The position numbers and the translations under genes were made by a program. Of a stretch of 64,000 nucleotides of DNA, positions 22,277 to 33,997 are shown one piece after another. Every line of letters begins with the position of its first letter. Within the stretch, counting starts at the first letter, position 1. The DNA comes from Gonatopus flavifemur. Taxonomy: Eukaryota > Arthropoda > Insecta > Hymenoptera > Dryinidae. The notes beneath the pieces were generated by a model that was given only the letters and a program-made list of their open reading frames with translations, was not told the DNA's origin and searched no databases. The DNA lies in contig JAFFJZ010000007.1 of assembly GCA_018340375.1 (NCBI GenBank), forward strand, positions 4,402,001-4,466,000. Direction: 5' to 3'.

Positions 22277-23078
22277 AACTCAATAGATCTATCTAGATCC
22301 AACCAGATATGTATAAAACTATTCTTTCTTCGATCCCCCTTACCCATGCCTTTGAAATTTGAATTGTATTTTGAACCTCAATTATCATTGCACAAAAGTC
22401 AACTCGACGAATAACCCAAATCTATGTTTAGAATTAATTTATTCAAATGGAATATACTTCCTGAGCGAAATATTGAGTCAATAAGAGCTCATGGAATTTT
22501 TGTTTCCAGGATTCGATTATGAATTCGTGTCTGTAAGCGATTCAGATTTCAATGATACTTCCACCTAAACTTGCGGGGAGTGAATTTTCCTCGTCAATGA
22601 GGTTTTCAATCATTATTGTTCGATGTGCTGAAGTTTTCTCAAAAAATCTGTGTATCTTCGATCAATTTTGATATCACAAACAATCAGTGGATAAAATAAG
22701 AATCTGATTCAATCTTCCGGCGGACCCGTCAGTATACAAAGTACACGCGAGTCGCTTTTTTGTTGTAAATACACTTCATAAAAAAATATAATCGTTTTGC
22801 AATTCGTGTGTATTTCTTTGTGTTTTTGTTCTGATTTACGAGAAAATAAATCGCTATTCATTTGTCGCTCGCTACGTAGTGAGAACGATCCGATATAGCA
22901 AACTTCATCGCCAACACGCCTGCTTATAATATATTCCAGAAAACAACGTACGTAAACATCAGAAACAGTATAATAAGTATATATCAAAAACAGAAATATC
23001 GTTTGATAATATCCCAAATACATTAGACCTTTAGGACCCCGAGTTAGTCACATAACATATGATGTTCCTACGCACAAT
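22277..23078. other. Spacer without recognisable genes
   Basis: One open frame of 104 codons (23023-22709, minus) has no recognised motif and is not supported as a gene. Nothing else is seen. Confidence 0.4.
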
Positions 23079-23960
23079 GAAGAGCAGAAGCTTAAGTGAC
23101 CGCTGTTGTAATCCCTTCGAAGAGGATACGCGTTCTAGAAGTCCATCAGATCTGAGACAGATTTCTCTCAACTGACAGAAGCAATACCCCTACATTCATG
23201 ACGATGCCAAAATATGTGGATCATGTGGAAAAGAAATGGCTGCACTTTCTACCTTTTCTCCTGTGTGTATCCCAGATGATTCTATGGATGCGCACAAATA
23301 TGAGCTTCTTGAGGTCATCAATCCTCATTTTCAAAAAATTATGTATTTTGCGGACTTCGCAGGATGTTTCAACATGAAAAATTATTCCGCTTCATTTTCT
23401 TGGGAACGTTGTGTTCTCCATTTTCTAGAGGGAGGATAATTGATTGCCAGATGTGTTTAATCCAATTAGTGATCGGACTTCGGAGACTCCTGCTTCTCCT
23501 GCCTCACCTTCTTGTTTCCCTCCTTCCCCATTGACATCAGAATGTCCAAAACAAAATGGAAATTACACAAATGAACAAAATATGGGAGTGATGGAAGACT
23601 TCGAGAAAATCAACGAGAAGTTCTGGAACGCTTCTTGGATTTGGATAAAAATTTACTGTCAACTCTCGCACCACAATCTTGGAGTCGTCGGAGAGTAGCA
23701 ACAGAATTCGGTGCTTCCGAAGAGCAAGTTAAGGAAGCAAAACAATTGGTGTTCGAGAGTGGGATTCTTACTCTACTGGGTTCAAAGAGAAAGGTAAATC
23801 TTCGGCTCCTGAAATCAGAAAATTAGTTGTGAACTGCTATCTTGATGACGGGAATATTCAGATTATGCCTAGTGGAAGAGATGTCATTTTAATCAAATAA
23901 GCTGATGGATCTCGTAAGCGTGTGCAAAAGAGGGTGTTTCATTTCTTATCCAAGGGGATG
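23079..23960 (+). pseudogene. N-terminal fragment of a CCNPF-type transposase
   Basis: Reading across frames on the plus strand gives, in order: an N-terminus with RCCNPFEE (ATG at 23079), a CxxC pair in KICGSCGKEMAALS (~23210), an SDRTSETP Ser/Pro-rich linker, an HTH-like block with VATEFGASEEQVKEAKQL (~23695), and IRKLVVNCYLDDGNIQIMPS plus RKRVQKRVFHFL (~23810-23945). The same order is readable on the minus strand of the element at 52462-55851, which supports a fragment of the same family. Stops and shifts near 23190, 23440, 23826 and 23899 break it, and the catalytic half is absent. No TIRs were seen around it. Confidence 0.65.
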
Positions 23961-24830
23961 TAAAAGAGGTGTCGCATCTCATGGATTCCACGTCACTGAA
24001 CACTCTGGTGCCCTCATGAATCACCAAAAATTTCAGAAACAACGTGGAATTTGAATTTGAAAAGCCATTCTGTCAGCAAAAACCTGAAAATCCTCATTTC
24101 TAAGGTGATTTGAATTACCCCTTGACCTACAATGCCAAATATCAATATCGAATGATTTTTCATGGCATTTGAGGAGAGTTCGATATTGTCATCGATACAT
24201 GACAGTTGACAGTTGTCAAAATCATTGTCCAACACCACGGGAATATCGATTTTTGAGTGGACGTAATTGGGAAACCACAATGAAGAAGGTTTTTGAGTCA
24301 TAAAAGAAACACTCAATGTCACTGTCACAATTTGATAATTGACAACTTTCAATTTGACTGGCGAAAAGTGAAAAAGTATTGAATGAGATTCACCTAATAT
24401 CTGGGAGAGTGGAGTTGTTTTGAAATCAGGGCAATTATTTCATCTATGAATGATTCTCAATTGAGTGGAAGTTGTATAAATTTTGGAGGTCTGCTATATT
24501 CATACAGAATCGTAGGAAGTCTAGCCTCTCACCTGTCTTCTTGAGGATGAATTTTGTCACATCACTGCAACACCTAATGTCTTATTCCAATACGTTTCTG
24601 TATTCACTCTTAGAACATTTCGTTTGAATTTCAGACGAAACGTTGAAAAAGTGAATACCGAAACGTTTCAAAATCACACAGTGAAAAGTAAATCTCAATT
24701 CCATGATCGACTGACTTTCAGATGAGGCCTCAACTCAGCAATGTTACGATTTCAGCCATAATATGGGATGAGAAAGAGTTATGGCCCTATTAAATTGAAT
24801 TATGACATTTGACAAAAGTGAGCCATTTAA
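23961..24830. other. Spacer with one candidate hairpin
   Basis: No gene is recognised. A stem-loop with ~33-base arms lies at about 24592-24665: CGTTTCTGTATTCACTC on one side and GTGAATACCGAAACG on the other, with a short AATTTC loop. The length is compatible with a small-RNA precursor or a tiny MITE, but nothing shows it is expressed. Confidence 0.35.
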
Positions 24831-25521
24831 GGGGTAACACCACAGTGACCTCTCCAAAAATAACGCTTTTTCAGATTTTTTTCCGAGAATTAGAAAGTTC
24901 CTATTGAAATTGAACTACATAAAGGTGTTCCGCTACTATTAAAGTACAAAATGATTTTTTTGTGGAATTTTATTGTGAAAAATGGCGACTTGACGGGTGA
25001 ATGACTGGAGCACTGTGAAAACCCATGGTCGTGCGTTGGGATAAATAACTCAGTCGAAAATTGACGTAGAACACAGAACCAAAAATAATTATTTTCTGTA
25101 ATCCAAAAGCTAATTGAATACGTATCCGTTTTGAAAAATGTGCATTTTCCACGAAATGGCATCGGTTTGCAGAGAAGAGTAGAATTCTCACCCTGAATTT
25201 CGTTACTTGATGTTGAATAAAAAACGCAAATATCAATGTTCCGAAAAACCCGTACGTATTTCACTAGATAATCATATCACGAATACGATAAAAAAACCCC
25301 AAAGTGATTGATTGAAAGTTGGCGGAGCTAGAGCTTCCACCGACTTTCGACATACTGTTTTAAAATAAAGGCGTTCAAAGTTTTTGTAACAGTTGAGTCG
25401 TGCGTGTTTAGTCGGACCTATGTTTGTAGTTTACGGTATATCATTTTCGGGTCCTCAAAGAGTACTTTAAGCTAAAAACAAATTTTTCGATTTTTTTGAA
25501 ATTCCACTGTGGTGTTACCCC
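24831..25521. mobile_element. MITE with GGGGTAACACCACAGTG termini
   Basis: The left end GGGGTAACACCACAGTG (24831) is matched by the exact reverse complement CACTGTGGTGTTACCCC ending at 25521. The 691-base interior has no transposase; the longest frame (124 codons, minus) lacks motifs. The flanks (TTTAA left, ACTAAG right) give no clear duplication, so the superfamily is unassigned. Confidence 0.75.
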
Positions 25522-25555
25522 ACTAAGCATATTTTGTTTTTGTGAGCCCGTTTCC

Positions 25556-26150
25556 ACACATAACTCACGCCTGGGTTCAGTACCGTCTTCACAAATTCTT
25601 CTTCTTTCTTCAATCGACGTGTGACAAAGGGTAGCTGATGGACAGTGGCTGGGAGGGGGTATTTTGGCCGGAACAGTTTTTTGCTCAATGGACATGATTT
25701 CACAATGTCTAGTCAATTTCCGGTGTTCTCTGAAAGCGACTGGCGATTGTCAAATCACGTCCATTTGCTCAAGAACTTTTTTGGTCAAAAGACCTGGTTC
25801 GTTTCGTTTGAAATACGACGGCTAACGCCATCTATTAAACAATATAGTTTATCGTTCATACCTATACGCTAGGGTTGACCAGTCTTGCCCATGAGATCAA
25901 AGTTCGCACACGCATTTTGTTTACCCTATCGGTCCCACTGAATACAGCTATTGAAGGAAGTAATAATTATGTAAAACAACAAGAGAAAATAAAAGGAGGG
26001 TTTTACACATATCAGTGTTTAGTCAAACCTGCCTTCTCTTACAAGACCTTCTACCGCAGTTACCCGTACGCTGTCCTCTGTTACACGTCGATTGAGAAAA
26101 GGAGAAGAATTTGTAAAGACGGCACTGCCTGGTTTAGATATGGTTATATC
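25556..26150. repeat. Imperfect inverted repeat around 25.6 and 26.1 kb
   Basis: The left arm (about 25556-25632) contains TTCTTTCTTCAATCGACGTG, and the right arm (about 26075-26150) contains the approximate reverse complement ACACGTCGATTGAG. Both carry a run read as GAAGAATTTGTRAAGACGG. Arms are about 70 bases with several mismatches; the loop is about 440 bases. Probably the ends of an old non-autonomous element. Confidence 0.45.
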
Positions 26151-28389
26151 TAGTTTTTTTCTACATGGGGAACGTTATAAGAAAGTAATTTCTGACGAAA
26201 ATCGAGTGAATAACCATTTTGCTTGGTGCCGCAGAGTGTATGTTTACTGCAATAAATTATGAATCAGCTGCTGAAATCAATTATCATTGCATATATCTTA
26301 TTATTTCTGATATTTTTTCAATAGGCTTGAATATCAATATTTATAATACGAATAAAAAGCCCACTGAAACGTGAAACGTTGAACGCTGACAACCGTTTCA
26401 CATTACTCCGATCAGAATAACATGAATCAAAAGTTTGAAATTTCTTCTTTCCCTTCTTTCTCCAGTTGGAGGGTCATTAGCAGTTGGAATTGGTTTCATC
26501 TAGTCTAGAAATAGTCCCAGATATTTTTCCATAGATATCTCATGATTCAACTGTTCTCTGCACAATTATATCCTTCTGACAACGTATACCATATTGTTCC
26601 AATGAGAATACGTGTCATCAATTTGAAGAATCTTGAAATCTCAGAAAAATGTTCCTATTGATCAGAATCGATAATTTTATGTCCAAATTCTTATTTTGTG
26701 CAACTATAATCTGGTACAAACATTTGATGGACATATATCAAACATCTTCTCAGTATATGGTAGTTGACAAATAACAACACTGAAATAAAGAAAAGAATAC
26801 GGAGAGTGATTTCCTCCATGGAGGATATTTGAATTTCTTCTCATGTTTTTTCCATTCCCTCATTGTAAATCTGATTACATTTTAGATGACAACACCTGGC
26901 AACTCTTGGACAAGAGTCAACACCTCAGAGCTGGTCCACGGTACTGGTTGAAAGGATAAGTCTCTAGTTTGTTTCTTCTGTTTCGGTTAGCAGAAGAGTC
27001 TGATGAACAAGTTCCACGAGAACCTTCAGTTCTTCCAAAGCTGGACAGAACTCTTTGGAAGTTGAATTTCATATCGAATCAGGTTAACGTTTTCTCATTC
27101 TATGTTTTGATATCTCCATTCCATTCCATATTATTCATCATATTCTGATTTATTGAGTGAAATTTTTGTTGGCAATTGAAAACTTGATATCAAATAGAAT
27201 TATAAATCAATTGATTTTTTTCACGTTGGAATCCCTCCGCTGTTATTATTATGGATTCGTTTATACGATGTTGATGATGAATAATACGCCATGAATTTAT
27301 AGGATCAACTGACCTAGTTGCCTGTTCCTGTGAATATTGAAAATATTATGTTACAGACGAGATTATATACTGTGAAGAGTTCTGCATTTATGCAGAAAAT
27401 ATCGAAAGAAGAAACGTCAGAATAGTTGCTGGTTTAGTTCGAGAGAACGAAATTCCAAATTATGAAAGAGGAGTGATTGGATTTGAAACATACAGTTTGA
27501 AGTATATTGAATTAAGTGATGTATTTATTTTTTTTTACTATTGGCTGATAAACATGTGCGGATTGTGAGATCGGATATTATGAAGTGTAGTCAAACTTAT
27601 GGAGACGTTATCAAATCGAGGAAAATGTTGGAAACATGGGAACTAGAGACGTCGAGTGTACAAGACCCCTTATGAAAAATGCCGGAGTTGATGAATCATC
27701 CCGTCCTGACAAACCACGTATTGGTTTGTGTGGACTAACAGTCTTAGGTCAGTATTGGATCGATACTATTCGAACCAAAGTATCAGAATTGCTTATCAGA
27801 ACTGCTTATAGGGGTTTTTCGATGTTGCTGAATCCAAATCTGAGGTCGAAATGATGGAAGTCATAATGGTGAAACCAATATGGCGTCTATTTTTTTAGAC
27901 ATGAGAGATTGTGTCCCTGTTTGGACTAGAATATATCTCTGGATATCGCGATAGGCCTCCAAGGAGATGCCAACGTTAATATCGGAGCACGTTGGGTAGA
28001 AAAGAACACGCCTATACGATAGAAAGAGAGGTCCGAACAATCACTGGTGTCCCTTTAAATGCAATGAATATAACAGCAGAAGTCCACAGTAAAAAAAATC
28101 TGATCTTAACTTCCAAATAACATCATGCAGTTTCTTACATGAACAATTTATTGAATTCAATGATAAAATATCAAATTCAATAATATAATTCATAAGATTA
28201 AGTATTTTCTTCTCAATGATAAATTCGCTTCCACTATTCGCAGTAACGATTGCAGATGTGGTAATCGTTGAAGAATTGTTCCATGCATATGGATTTTGTA
28301 CACCATGCACACCTTATCACAGCAGCTGCGTCGCACAAGTCACATATTGGCGCAGAATTATTGAAGCAGTAATCGACGGGATTTGCGAA
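26151..28389. other. Spacer; one possible short exon near 26.99-27.08 kb
   Basis: Mostly featureless AT-rich sequence. A ~90-base open segment at about 26994-27084 follows a pyrimidine-rich stretch ending CGGTTAGCAG and is followed by CAG|GTTAAC. Its frame reads EESDEQVPREPSVLPKLDRT. This could be a coding exon but may be chance. No partner exon was recognised. Confidence 0.25.
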
Positions 28390-29572
28390 TTAGGATGGTC
28401 TTTCTCGTGTATAGCCACTTTTGAACCATGCGCATTTGATCAGATCCGTAAATCGAGGGGAACAGAACTGGTGATGAATCAATGATTGGAGCTTGATGAT
28501 GTTATTGCGATGGTGTAAATTCAGGTCATGGTCATAAAGAACAACGATGTCAGAGTAGTTCCTGATAAAATTTCTCCTAGGCCTGCAGAAGAAGACATCA
28601 AGGGGTTGAATCATTCCTGTCGTTCCTGCAGGAATGGTTTGAATTTTCAGATATTCCCTGGATTCCACTATTGGCTTGAATGTTTTTTCGTTCTGACCAG
28701 TCCACGAATCCAACAAAAGGACGCTCCTTTCGCTGGATGATGGCAGAAATACTTCTTCAAACCATGTTTCAACAAGGTTAGATATTAGCTTACCCGATTT
28801 TGATGCTAAAACAAAGACATCGTCCGATTTAAACAAATTTTGTTGCACTCGAGCTCCGAATTTTCCATCTTTTTCTTGTAAAAGGATCAACGAGGTGATA
28901 ACAAAACACCACTCGTGGAAATCAGCGGTTGTATGGTGTAGCTATGGTAGCTTCAACTCCTTCTTGTCCTTTTAACGCCGAAGTACGTCCTGTGCGCATC
29001 TCAAGATTGAAACCTGATTGATCAGAGTTGAAAACATTTTCTTCCCCAACTAACGAAATATCATGTCGCACTCTTTTTACGAATTCATTGGCATCTCTTT
29101 GCAGTTTTTGTTTGTCGATAATTGACTTTTGTGTCACGAACTGGTTAATTTTCCTAGAAACTATTCTATGTCTGCGTTTGAACTGGTAAAGCCATTTTTC
29201 AGAAGCTTTAAATAAGTTTGGCGTCAACGAAACTTCATCCCGAGCTTTTATAGCCCATCTGCGGATGTCAAGATCATGGACAGTCATTGATTTTTGTACG
29301 GCTCCTTGGAACATATTCAATGTTAGTACAGATATTTCCTGCAATTTTCCAGATCGAGATCCATCATTTGCAATTTGTTGTTCCCAACGATATAATTGTC
29401 GTTTCGAATCCAATCGCTTGGATCTCGCTTTAACTGTTTCGAATTTCGATTTGTGTTTTTTTCCTGACTTCCACAACTGGACCGCTGTCTTCTTATATTC
29501 AATATCGATTCCGGCACCTTTCGATGAGTGCAAATCTAAATTCGTCTCGACCTTGGACGAATCATCATCCAA
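28390..29572 (-). pseudogene. pogo-like (Tc1/mariner) transposase with CENP-B-type HTH
   Basis: The minus-strand frame 29572-28922 carries the Tc5/CENP-B DNA-binding domain (LYRWEQQIANDG, DIRRWAIKARDEV, FKASEKWLYQFKRRHRIVSRK) and the first catalytic Asp in VFNSDQSGF. After a break at about 28890-28922, frame 28890-28390 continues with the second Asp in LLLDSWTGQNEK and a third in GMIQPLDVFF, 36 residues later. This DDxD arrangement with GMIQPLD is characteristic of pogo/Tigger-type enzymes. A short upstream frame (29786-29574, minus) may be the N-terminus, shifted out of frame. A degraded second copy lies at 51720-52165. TIRs were not identified. Confidence 0.78.
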
Positions 29573-29573
29573 A

Positions 29574-29786
29574 TCATCTTGAATCTGGGATCACATTGTC
29601 ATTTTCAAAATGCAGAGTGTTCTGAGTTTCAACAAACAACGAATCATCGATAGAATCTTTTATCAGCACTTCTAGTTGTGAAGAAAAAGCTTCCTCATTA
29701 CTATTTATGGATGATTCAAAATCGTATTGAGGCTGATCGAAAGCCTTTGTTAAGAGCTTCAGAATATTTTTAGGATTTATAATCAT
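29574..29786 (-). pseudogene. Possible N-terminal part of the pogo-like transposase
   Basis: A 70-codon minus-strand frame, rich in Asp, Glu, Asn and Ser, that ends just before the frame carrying the HTH domain and overlaps its start in another register. Position and composition suggest the acidic N-terminus of the same protein, displaced by a small frameshift. No domain is recognisable, so it could also be unrelated. Confidence 0.35.
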
Positions 29787-29913
29787 AGCGAATAAGGTTA
29801 TGAACTGATGAAGAAAACATACGGGAGATTAGTTGGAAAAACAATCGAGTAAATGTTAGGGAACAAATGCCTACCGATACCGCGAATTATAAGGTGATGA
29901 ATAGGGCAACCAA

Positions 29914-30085
29914 AAATATGCTCTAAAAAATTTGTTTTGAGCGCTCAAAACATGCCGCGAAAATTGTTTTCTATGCTAAAAAAATATGCTCAAAAGAATT
30001 TGTTTTAAGCGCTTGAAATATGCCACAAAAATTGTTTTTATGCTGGAAAAATATGCTCTAAAAAATTTGTTCTTGATGCTAAGAA
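29914..30085. repeat. Short tandem repeat, period ~67 bases, about 2.5 units
   Basis: Units starting AAATATGCTC at 29914, 29982 and 30048 share TTTGTTTTGAGCGCT and ATTGTTTT blocks. Similar AATATGC-rich sequence precedes the second pogo fragment (about 51490-51670), so this may belong to the non-coding flank of the pogo-like element. Confidence 0.6.
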
Positions 30086-30440
30086 TGTGTGACCGAACAA
30101 CGAATTTTGACCGTTTCGTTGCCTTGCAAATTCTTTGTAATATTGGTCGCCACTCCATTTTCACTTAAAATTGAGGAAATAAACTCTTTCAATAATTACA
30201 CTGACTATTTAGTGTCTCACCTCTTCATGAAATTTCGATTATAGTATTTTGACGGACAAAGTTACGAATAAACATACTATATTCGAAATATAAAATTCAA
30301 TATTGATCCGAACCGACAAATGAAGTATGATACTCTGTCACTTGAAAGCTGAATACCCATAGTAATTTTGAATGGCATATTCACCCTCGCTTTCTTTGAA
30401 CGAGTATTCAAAGCATTGATATCTTGAATATCAAGTCTAT

Positions 30441-31011
30441 GTCAAAATTTTACTCGAAAGTAAAATAATTCGAGATTTTAACGGTCAGATCCCCAACTGA
30501 CAAGGCTTTACTTGAATAATAAAAGATTTCAACGGTCAGATTCTTAACTGACAAGATTTCACTTGAAAGTAAAATAATTCGAGATTTTACCGGTCAGATT
30601 CTTAACTGACAAGATTCTACTTGGAAGTAAAATAATTCGAGATTTTAACGGTCAGATTCCCAAATGACAATATTTTACTCGAAAGTAAAATAATTCGAGA
30701 TTTTAACGGTCAGATTCCCAACTGACAAGGTTTTACTTGGATAATCAAAGATTTTAACGGTCAGATTCTTAACTGACAAGATTTTACTTGAAAGTAAAAT
30801 AATTCGAGATTTTAACGGTCAGATTCTCAACTGACAAGATTTCACTCGAGAGTAAAATAATTGGAGATTTTAACGGTCAGATTCTCAACTGACAAAATTT
30901 TACTTGAAAGTAAAATAATTCGAGATTTTAACGGTCAGATTCTCAACTGACAAAATTTCACTTGAAAGTAAAATAATTCGAGATTTTAACGGTCAGATTC
31001 TCAACTGACAA
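30441..31011. repeat. Tandem array, 58-base unit (51-base variants), 10 copies
   Basis: CGGTCAGAT recurs at 30482, 30533, 30591, 30649, 30707, 30758, 30816, 30874, 30932 and 30990. Spacings are 51, 58, 58, 58, 51, 58, 58, 58 and 58. Each full unit contains two potential hairpins: TTTTACTT-GA-AAGTAAAA, and GTCAG-ATTCTCAA-CTGAC. The shorter units lack seven bases in the first hairpin. The spaced recurrence of the short variant suggests a ~225-base higher-order unit. Confidence 0.95.
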
Positions 31012-31977
31012 TGGGAATGAATAAACAAGACCCTTTATAAATATATGTATGCTTTATTGAAGCCTTGAGCCTGCGCGTTACATTTGTCTCTTATGAGTGC
31101 TAGAACGGCAGTAAACTCTCGTCCGCTTACCGCCGCTATTTATATCATGCGGTCACTCAGCTATTATTTCAAATATATTGTTCTTTTAAGTTTTTTTGAA
31201 AATTAATCGTAATCACTTCCTTCAGAATAATCTTCTGAGGAAATTGATTATAAAAAAATATTTATTTTTCATTTTTTCGACATTTCTTGTTTTGATGTTT
31301 TGTCACCGTGCACCCGTTATTCAAGTGGTACGGTTACAAATGTGCTATAAAAACCAGTTTTTATGGTTTCAAAATACGCTTTCTGAATATATGTAAATAT
31401 CTTACAGTGTGGAAAATAATGGGAATTTTCCTGTATGCAGCAACCGGAAAATTCCGAGAAATTCTGATCATGGGATAGGAAATCTATTCTCGACACGTGT
31501 GTATAAAATTCACCATAAACTGAACTGAAAATTCCAAACTTCATGGAATTTTTACCATCGTTTTACAGTCACTTTTCGGTGAAGTACGGAAAATTCCTCA
31601 CTCACGTATGCGTTAATTACTTTACAATATGTATGTGAAATTCTGTATATAGACATTTATACGGTGTACATTTTTTCAAGAATATAACTTGTTGTAGAAA
31701 TATCAGTGCATAAGAAGAATCAATATTATTAGCTCCATGTATAGAATTAAAATACAATTTTGAAAAACATGAATCCTCACATGCGTTTGATCAAGATGAC
31801 ACAAAAATGTTTTGAATATTCTGTCACGTCTAGAACTTTTGAAGGTCCTTGACGCTACTGCGGGGTTAAAGGATCGTAGAATTCAAAATTTGATTTCTAA
31901 AACCCTTTGTTTGTAGAGTTCCCCGTTTTAGTGATAATGCAAGGACCGGGGATTTAGAGATTCTGAGATGATTATAA
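31012..31977. other. Spacer without recognisable genes
   Basis: No motif-bearing frame. A GC-richer patch around 31070-31150 has no identified function. Confidence 0.35.
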
Positions 31978-31979
31978 TA

Positions 31980-33991
31980 CAGGGTGGGGCATTTGAAGTG
32001 TCGCGGGCGTTTTTTCCAAAAATAAAGTGAGATACGAGAAAATTTTTCGGACAAAAGTTGTAGGGTACCGAGGGGGACATCCGATGGTGGCCTTGGCTTT
32101 GACCTCAAATCTCATCTTCAAGGGCATTCTGAGATCAACTCTTGTTTTTTAAATAGCATCTCATATTTTTTACTGCAGATTTGGATTCTAGGTCAAAAAC
32201 CAAGGAACTTTTGTCCGAACCATTTTCCTGAAATCCGCAAAAATGGCGCTCTAATCGATATTGTTCCATTTTGAATCTGACATTCGAATAACTCGAAAAC
32301 GAAGGGTCTTGCAAAAGAATGTTTCGTACAAAAGTTGTCAATACACAACACATTTCAATCGTCTACATTACCACCATTCAGAGCTCACGCGATGTAAACA
32401 AACGACGGGGTTCAGTGTCAGTTTGTCAGTTACATTTGATTATTACTTGGTTTATGACGAATTGAAAATCATGGATATCCGATACACGGTTTCTGAAGAG
32501 ATCGATATGATCTACATTTACGGTGAAGTGCATAAGAACCCCAGACAAGCATATGACTTGTATGCAGAACGATTTCCTGAAAGAACAACGCCATCCATTA
32601 GGTATTTTCAACGCATTACAAAATTATTCTCAGAAACGGGAAGTGTTACAAGGGAAGAACGACATCGAATGAGAACTGTTAGCGGAGAAAATGCGGAAGT
32701 TAATGTACTAGCTGCAGTAGCCAATAATCCACACGTGAGCTCTCGTGAAATTGAACTCCATTCGGGAATTTCTCGAAGAAGTGTTCTTCGAATACTGAAA
32801 CGTCACAAATTCCATCCGTATCACATTTGTTTGCATCAAGACCTTCACGGTGATGATTTCGAAAATCGTGTACAGTTTTGTCGATGGGGTCTAGCGCAAA
32901 TGCACAATAACAACTTCATCAACATATTATTTTCTGATGAGTCGACGTTCACCAATCATGGTCAAGTGAATCGACATAATATGCATTACTGGGCGACAGA
33001 AAATCCAAGATTGTTACGTCAAGTAGAGCATCATAGACAATGGGCTGTGAATGTTTGGTGTGGTATTTTTCGATCTCGAGTAATTGGATTGTACTCCATT
33101 GCAGATACGCTAAATGGAGAGAAGTACAGACATTTCTTAGATCAAGTACTTCCAACATTACTTGAAGACATACCTATTCAGGAACGATTGAATATGTGGT
33201 ATCAACACGATGGTTGTCCATCCCATTATGCAGTCACAGCTCGAGAAATATTGGACAGAGATTATCCTGGACGATGGATAGGACGTCGTGGACCAGTTCA
33301 TTGGCCTGCCCGTTCTCCGGATCTTACTTCTCCAGATTTTTTTTTATGGGGATACATAAAAGATACAGTTTATCAACAAGCACCGACTACACCTGAGAAT
33401 ATGCGTCAACGAATCATCAATGCATGCGCGAGCATCAATGAAGATATTTTAGCACGAGTTCAGCAATCTTTTGTAAAACGTTTTGAAATGTGTATTGAAG
33501 TCGAAGGCCATCATTTTGAGCATCTACTGCATTAAAATTATCCAAGTGATGTAGACGATTGAAATGTGTTGTGTTTTGTCTGTTATACCCCATCACCTCC
33601 GTTTCAGTTCGAGGTGTCCCCCTTGGAATCAGACAACTTCTGTCCGAAACATTCTCCTCCAAGACCCTTCGTTTTCGAGTTATTCTAATGTCACATTCAG
33701 TATGGAACAATATCGATTAGAGCGCCATCTTTGCGGATTTCAGGAAAATGGTTCGAACAAAAGTTTCTTGGTTTTTGACCTAGAATCCAAATCTGCAGTA
33801 AAAAATATGAGATGCTATTTAAAAAACAAGAGTTGACCTCAGAATGCCCTTGAAGATGAGATTTGAGGTCAAAGCCAAGGCCACCATCGGATGTCCCCCT
33901 CGATACCCTACAATTTTTGTCCTAAAAATTTTCTCGTATCTCATTTTATTTTTGGAAAAAACGCCCGCGACACTTTAAATGCCCCACCCTG
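31980..33991 (+). mobile_element. DD41D rosa-type Tc1/mariner transposon, copy 2
   Basis: Same ends as copy 1 (CAGGGTGGGGC at 31980, reverse complement ending at 33991) with TA on each side (31978-31979 and 33992-33993). Long TIRs of about 370-450 bases surround an intact transposase. A foldback element begins at 33998, separated by TA repeats. The two rosa-type copies are highly similar throughout but not identical. Confidence 0.9.
32471..33535 (+). CDS. Tc1/mariner (DD41D, rosa-type) transposase
   Basis: Cut-and-paste transposase of the enclosing element, 354 residues from the ATG at 32471 (MDIRYTVSEE); the frame is open further upstream to 32261. The same double HTH (about residues 1-125) and triad D156, D247 and D289 with 41-residue spacing are present. 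Relative to copy 1 about 14 residues differ, including charge changes near the N-terminus (K to E twice, D to Y) and RWSRP to RLLRQ just after the first catalytic block. No stop or frameshift, so both copies could be active. Whether the substitutions affect activity cannot be judged here. Confidence 0.9.
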   Translation: MDIRYTVSEEIDMIYIYGEVHKNPRQAYDLYAERFPERTTPSIRYFQRITKLFSETGSVTREERHRMRTVSGENAEVNVLAAVANNPHVSSREIELHSGISRRSVLRILKRHKFHPYHICLHQDLHGDDFENRVQFCRWGLAQMHNNNFINILFSDESTFTNHGQVNRHNMHYWATENPRLLRQVEHHRQWAVNVWCGIFRSRVIGLYSIADTLNGEKYRHFLDQVLPTLLEDIPIQERLNMWYQHDGCPSHYAVTAREILDRDYPGRWIGRRGPVHWPARSPDLTSPDFFLWGYIKDTVYQQAPTTPENMRQRIINACASINEDILARVQQSFVKRFEMCIEVEGHHFEHLLH

Positions 33992-33997
33992 TATATA

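Noticed and set aside
27636..27854. 72-codon plus-strand frame
   Set aside because: No domain, no splice context and no similarity to the other elements in the window.
30441..31011. CRISPR-like array
   Set aside because: The whole 51/58-base unit is repeated with no unique spacers, and the sequence is eukaryotic; it is a tandem minisatellite.
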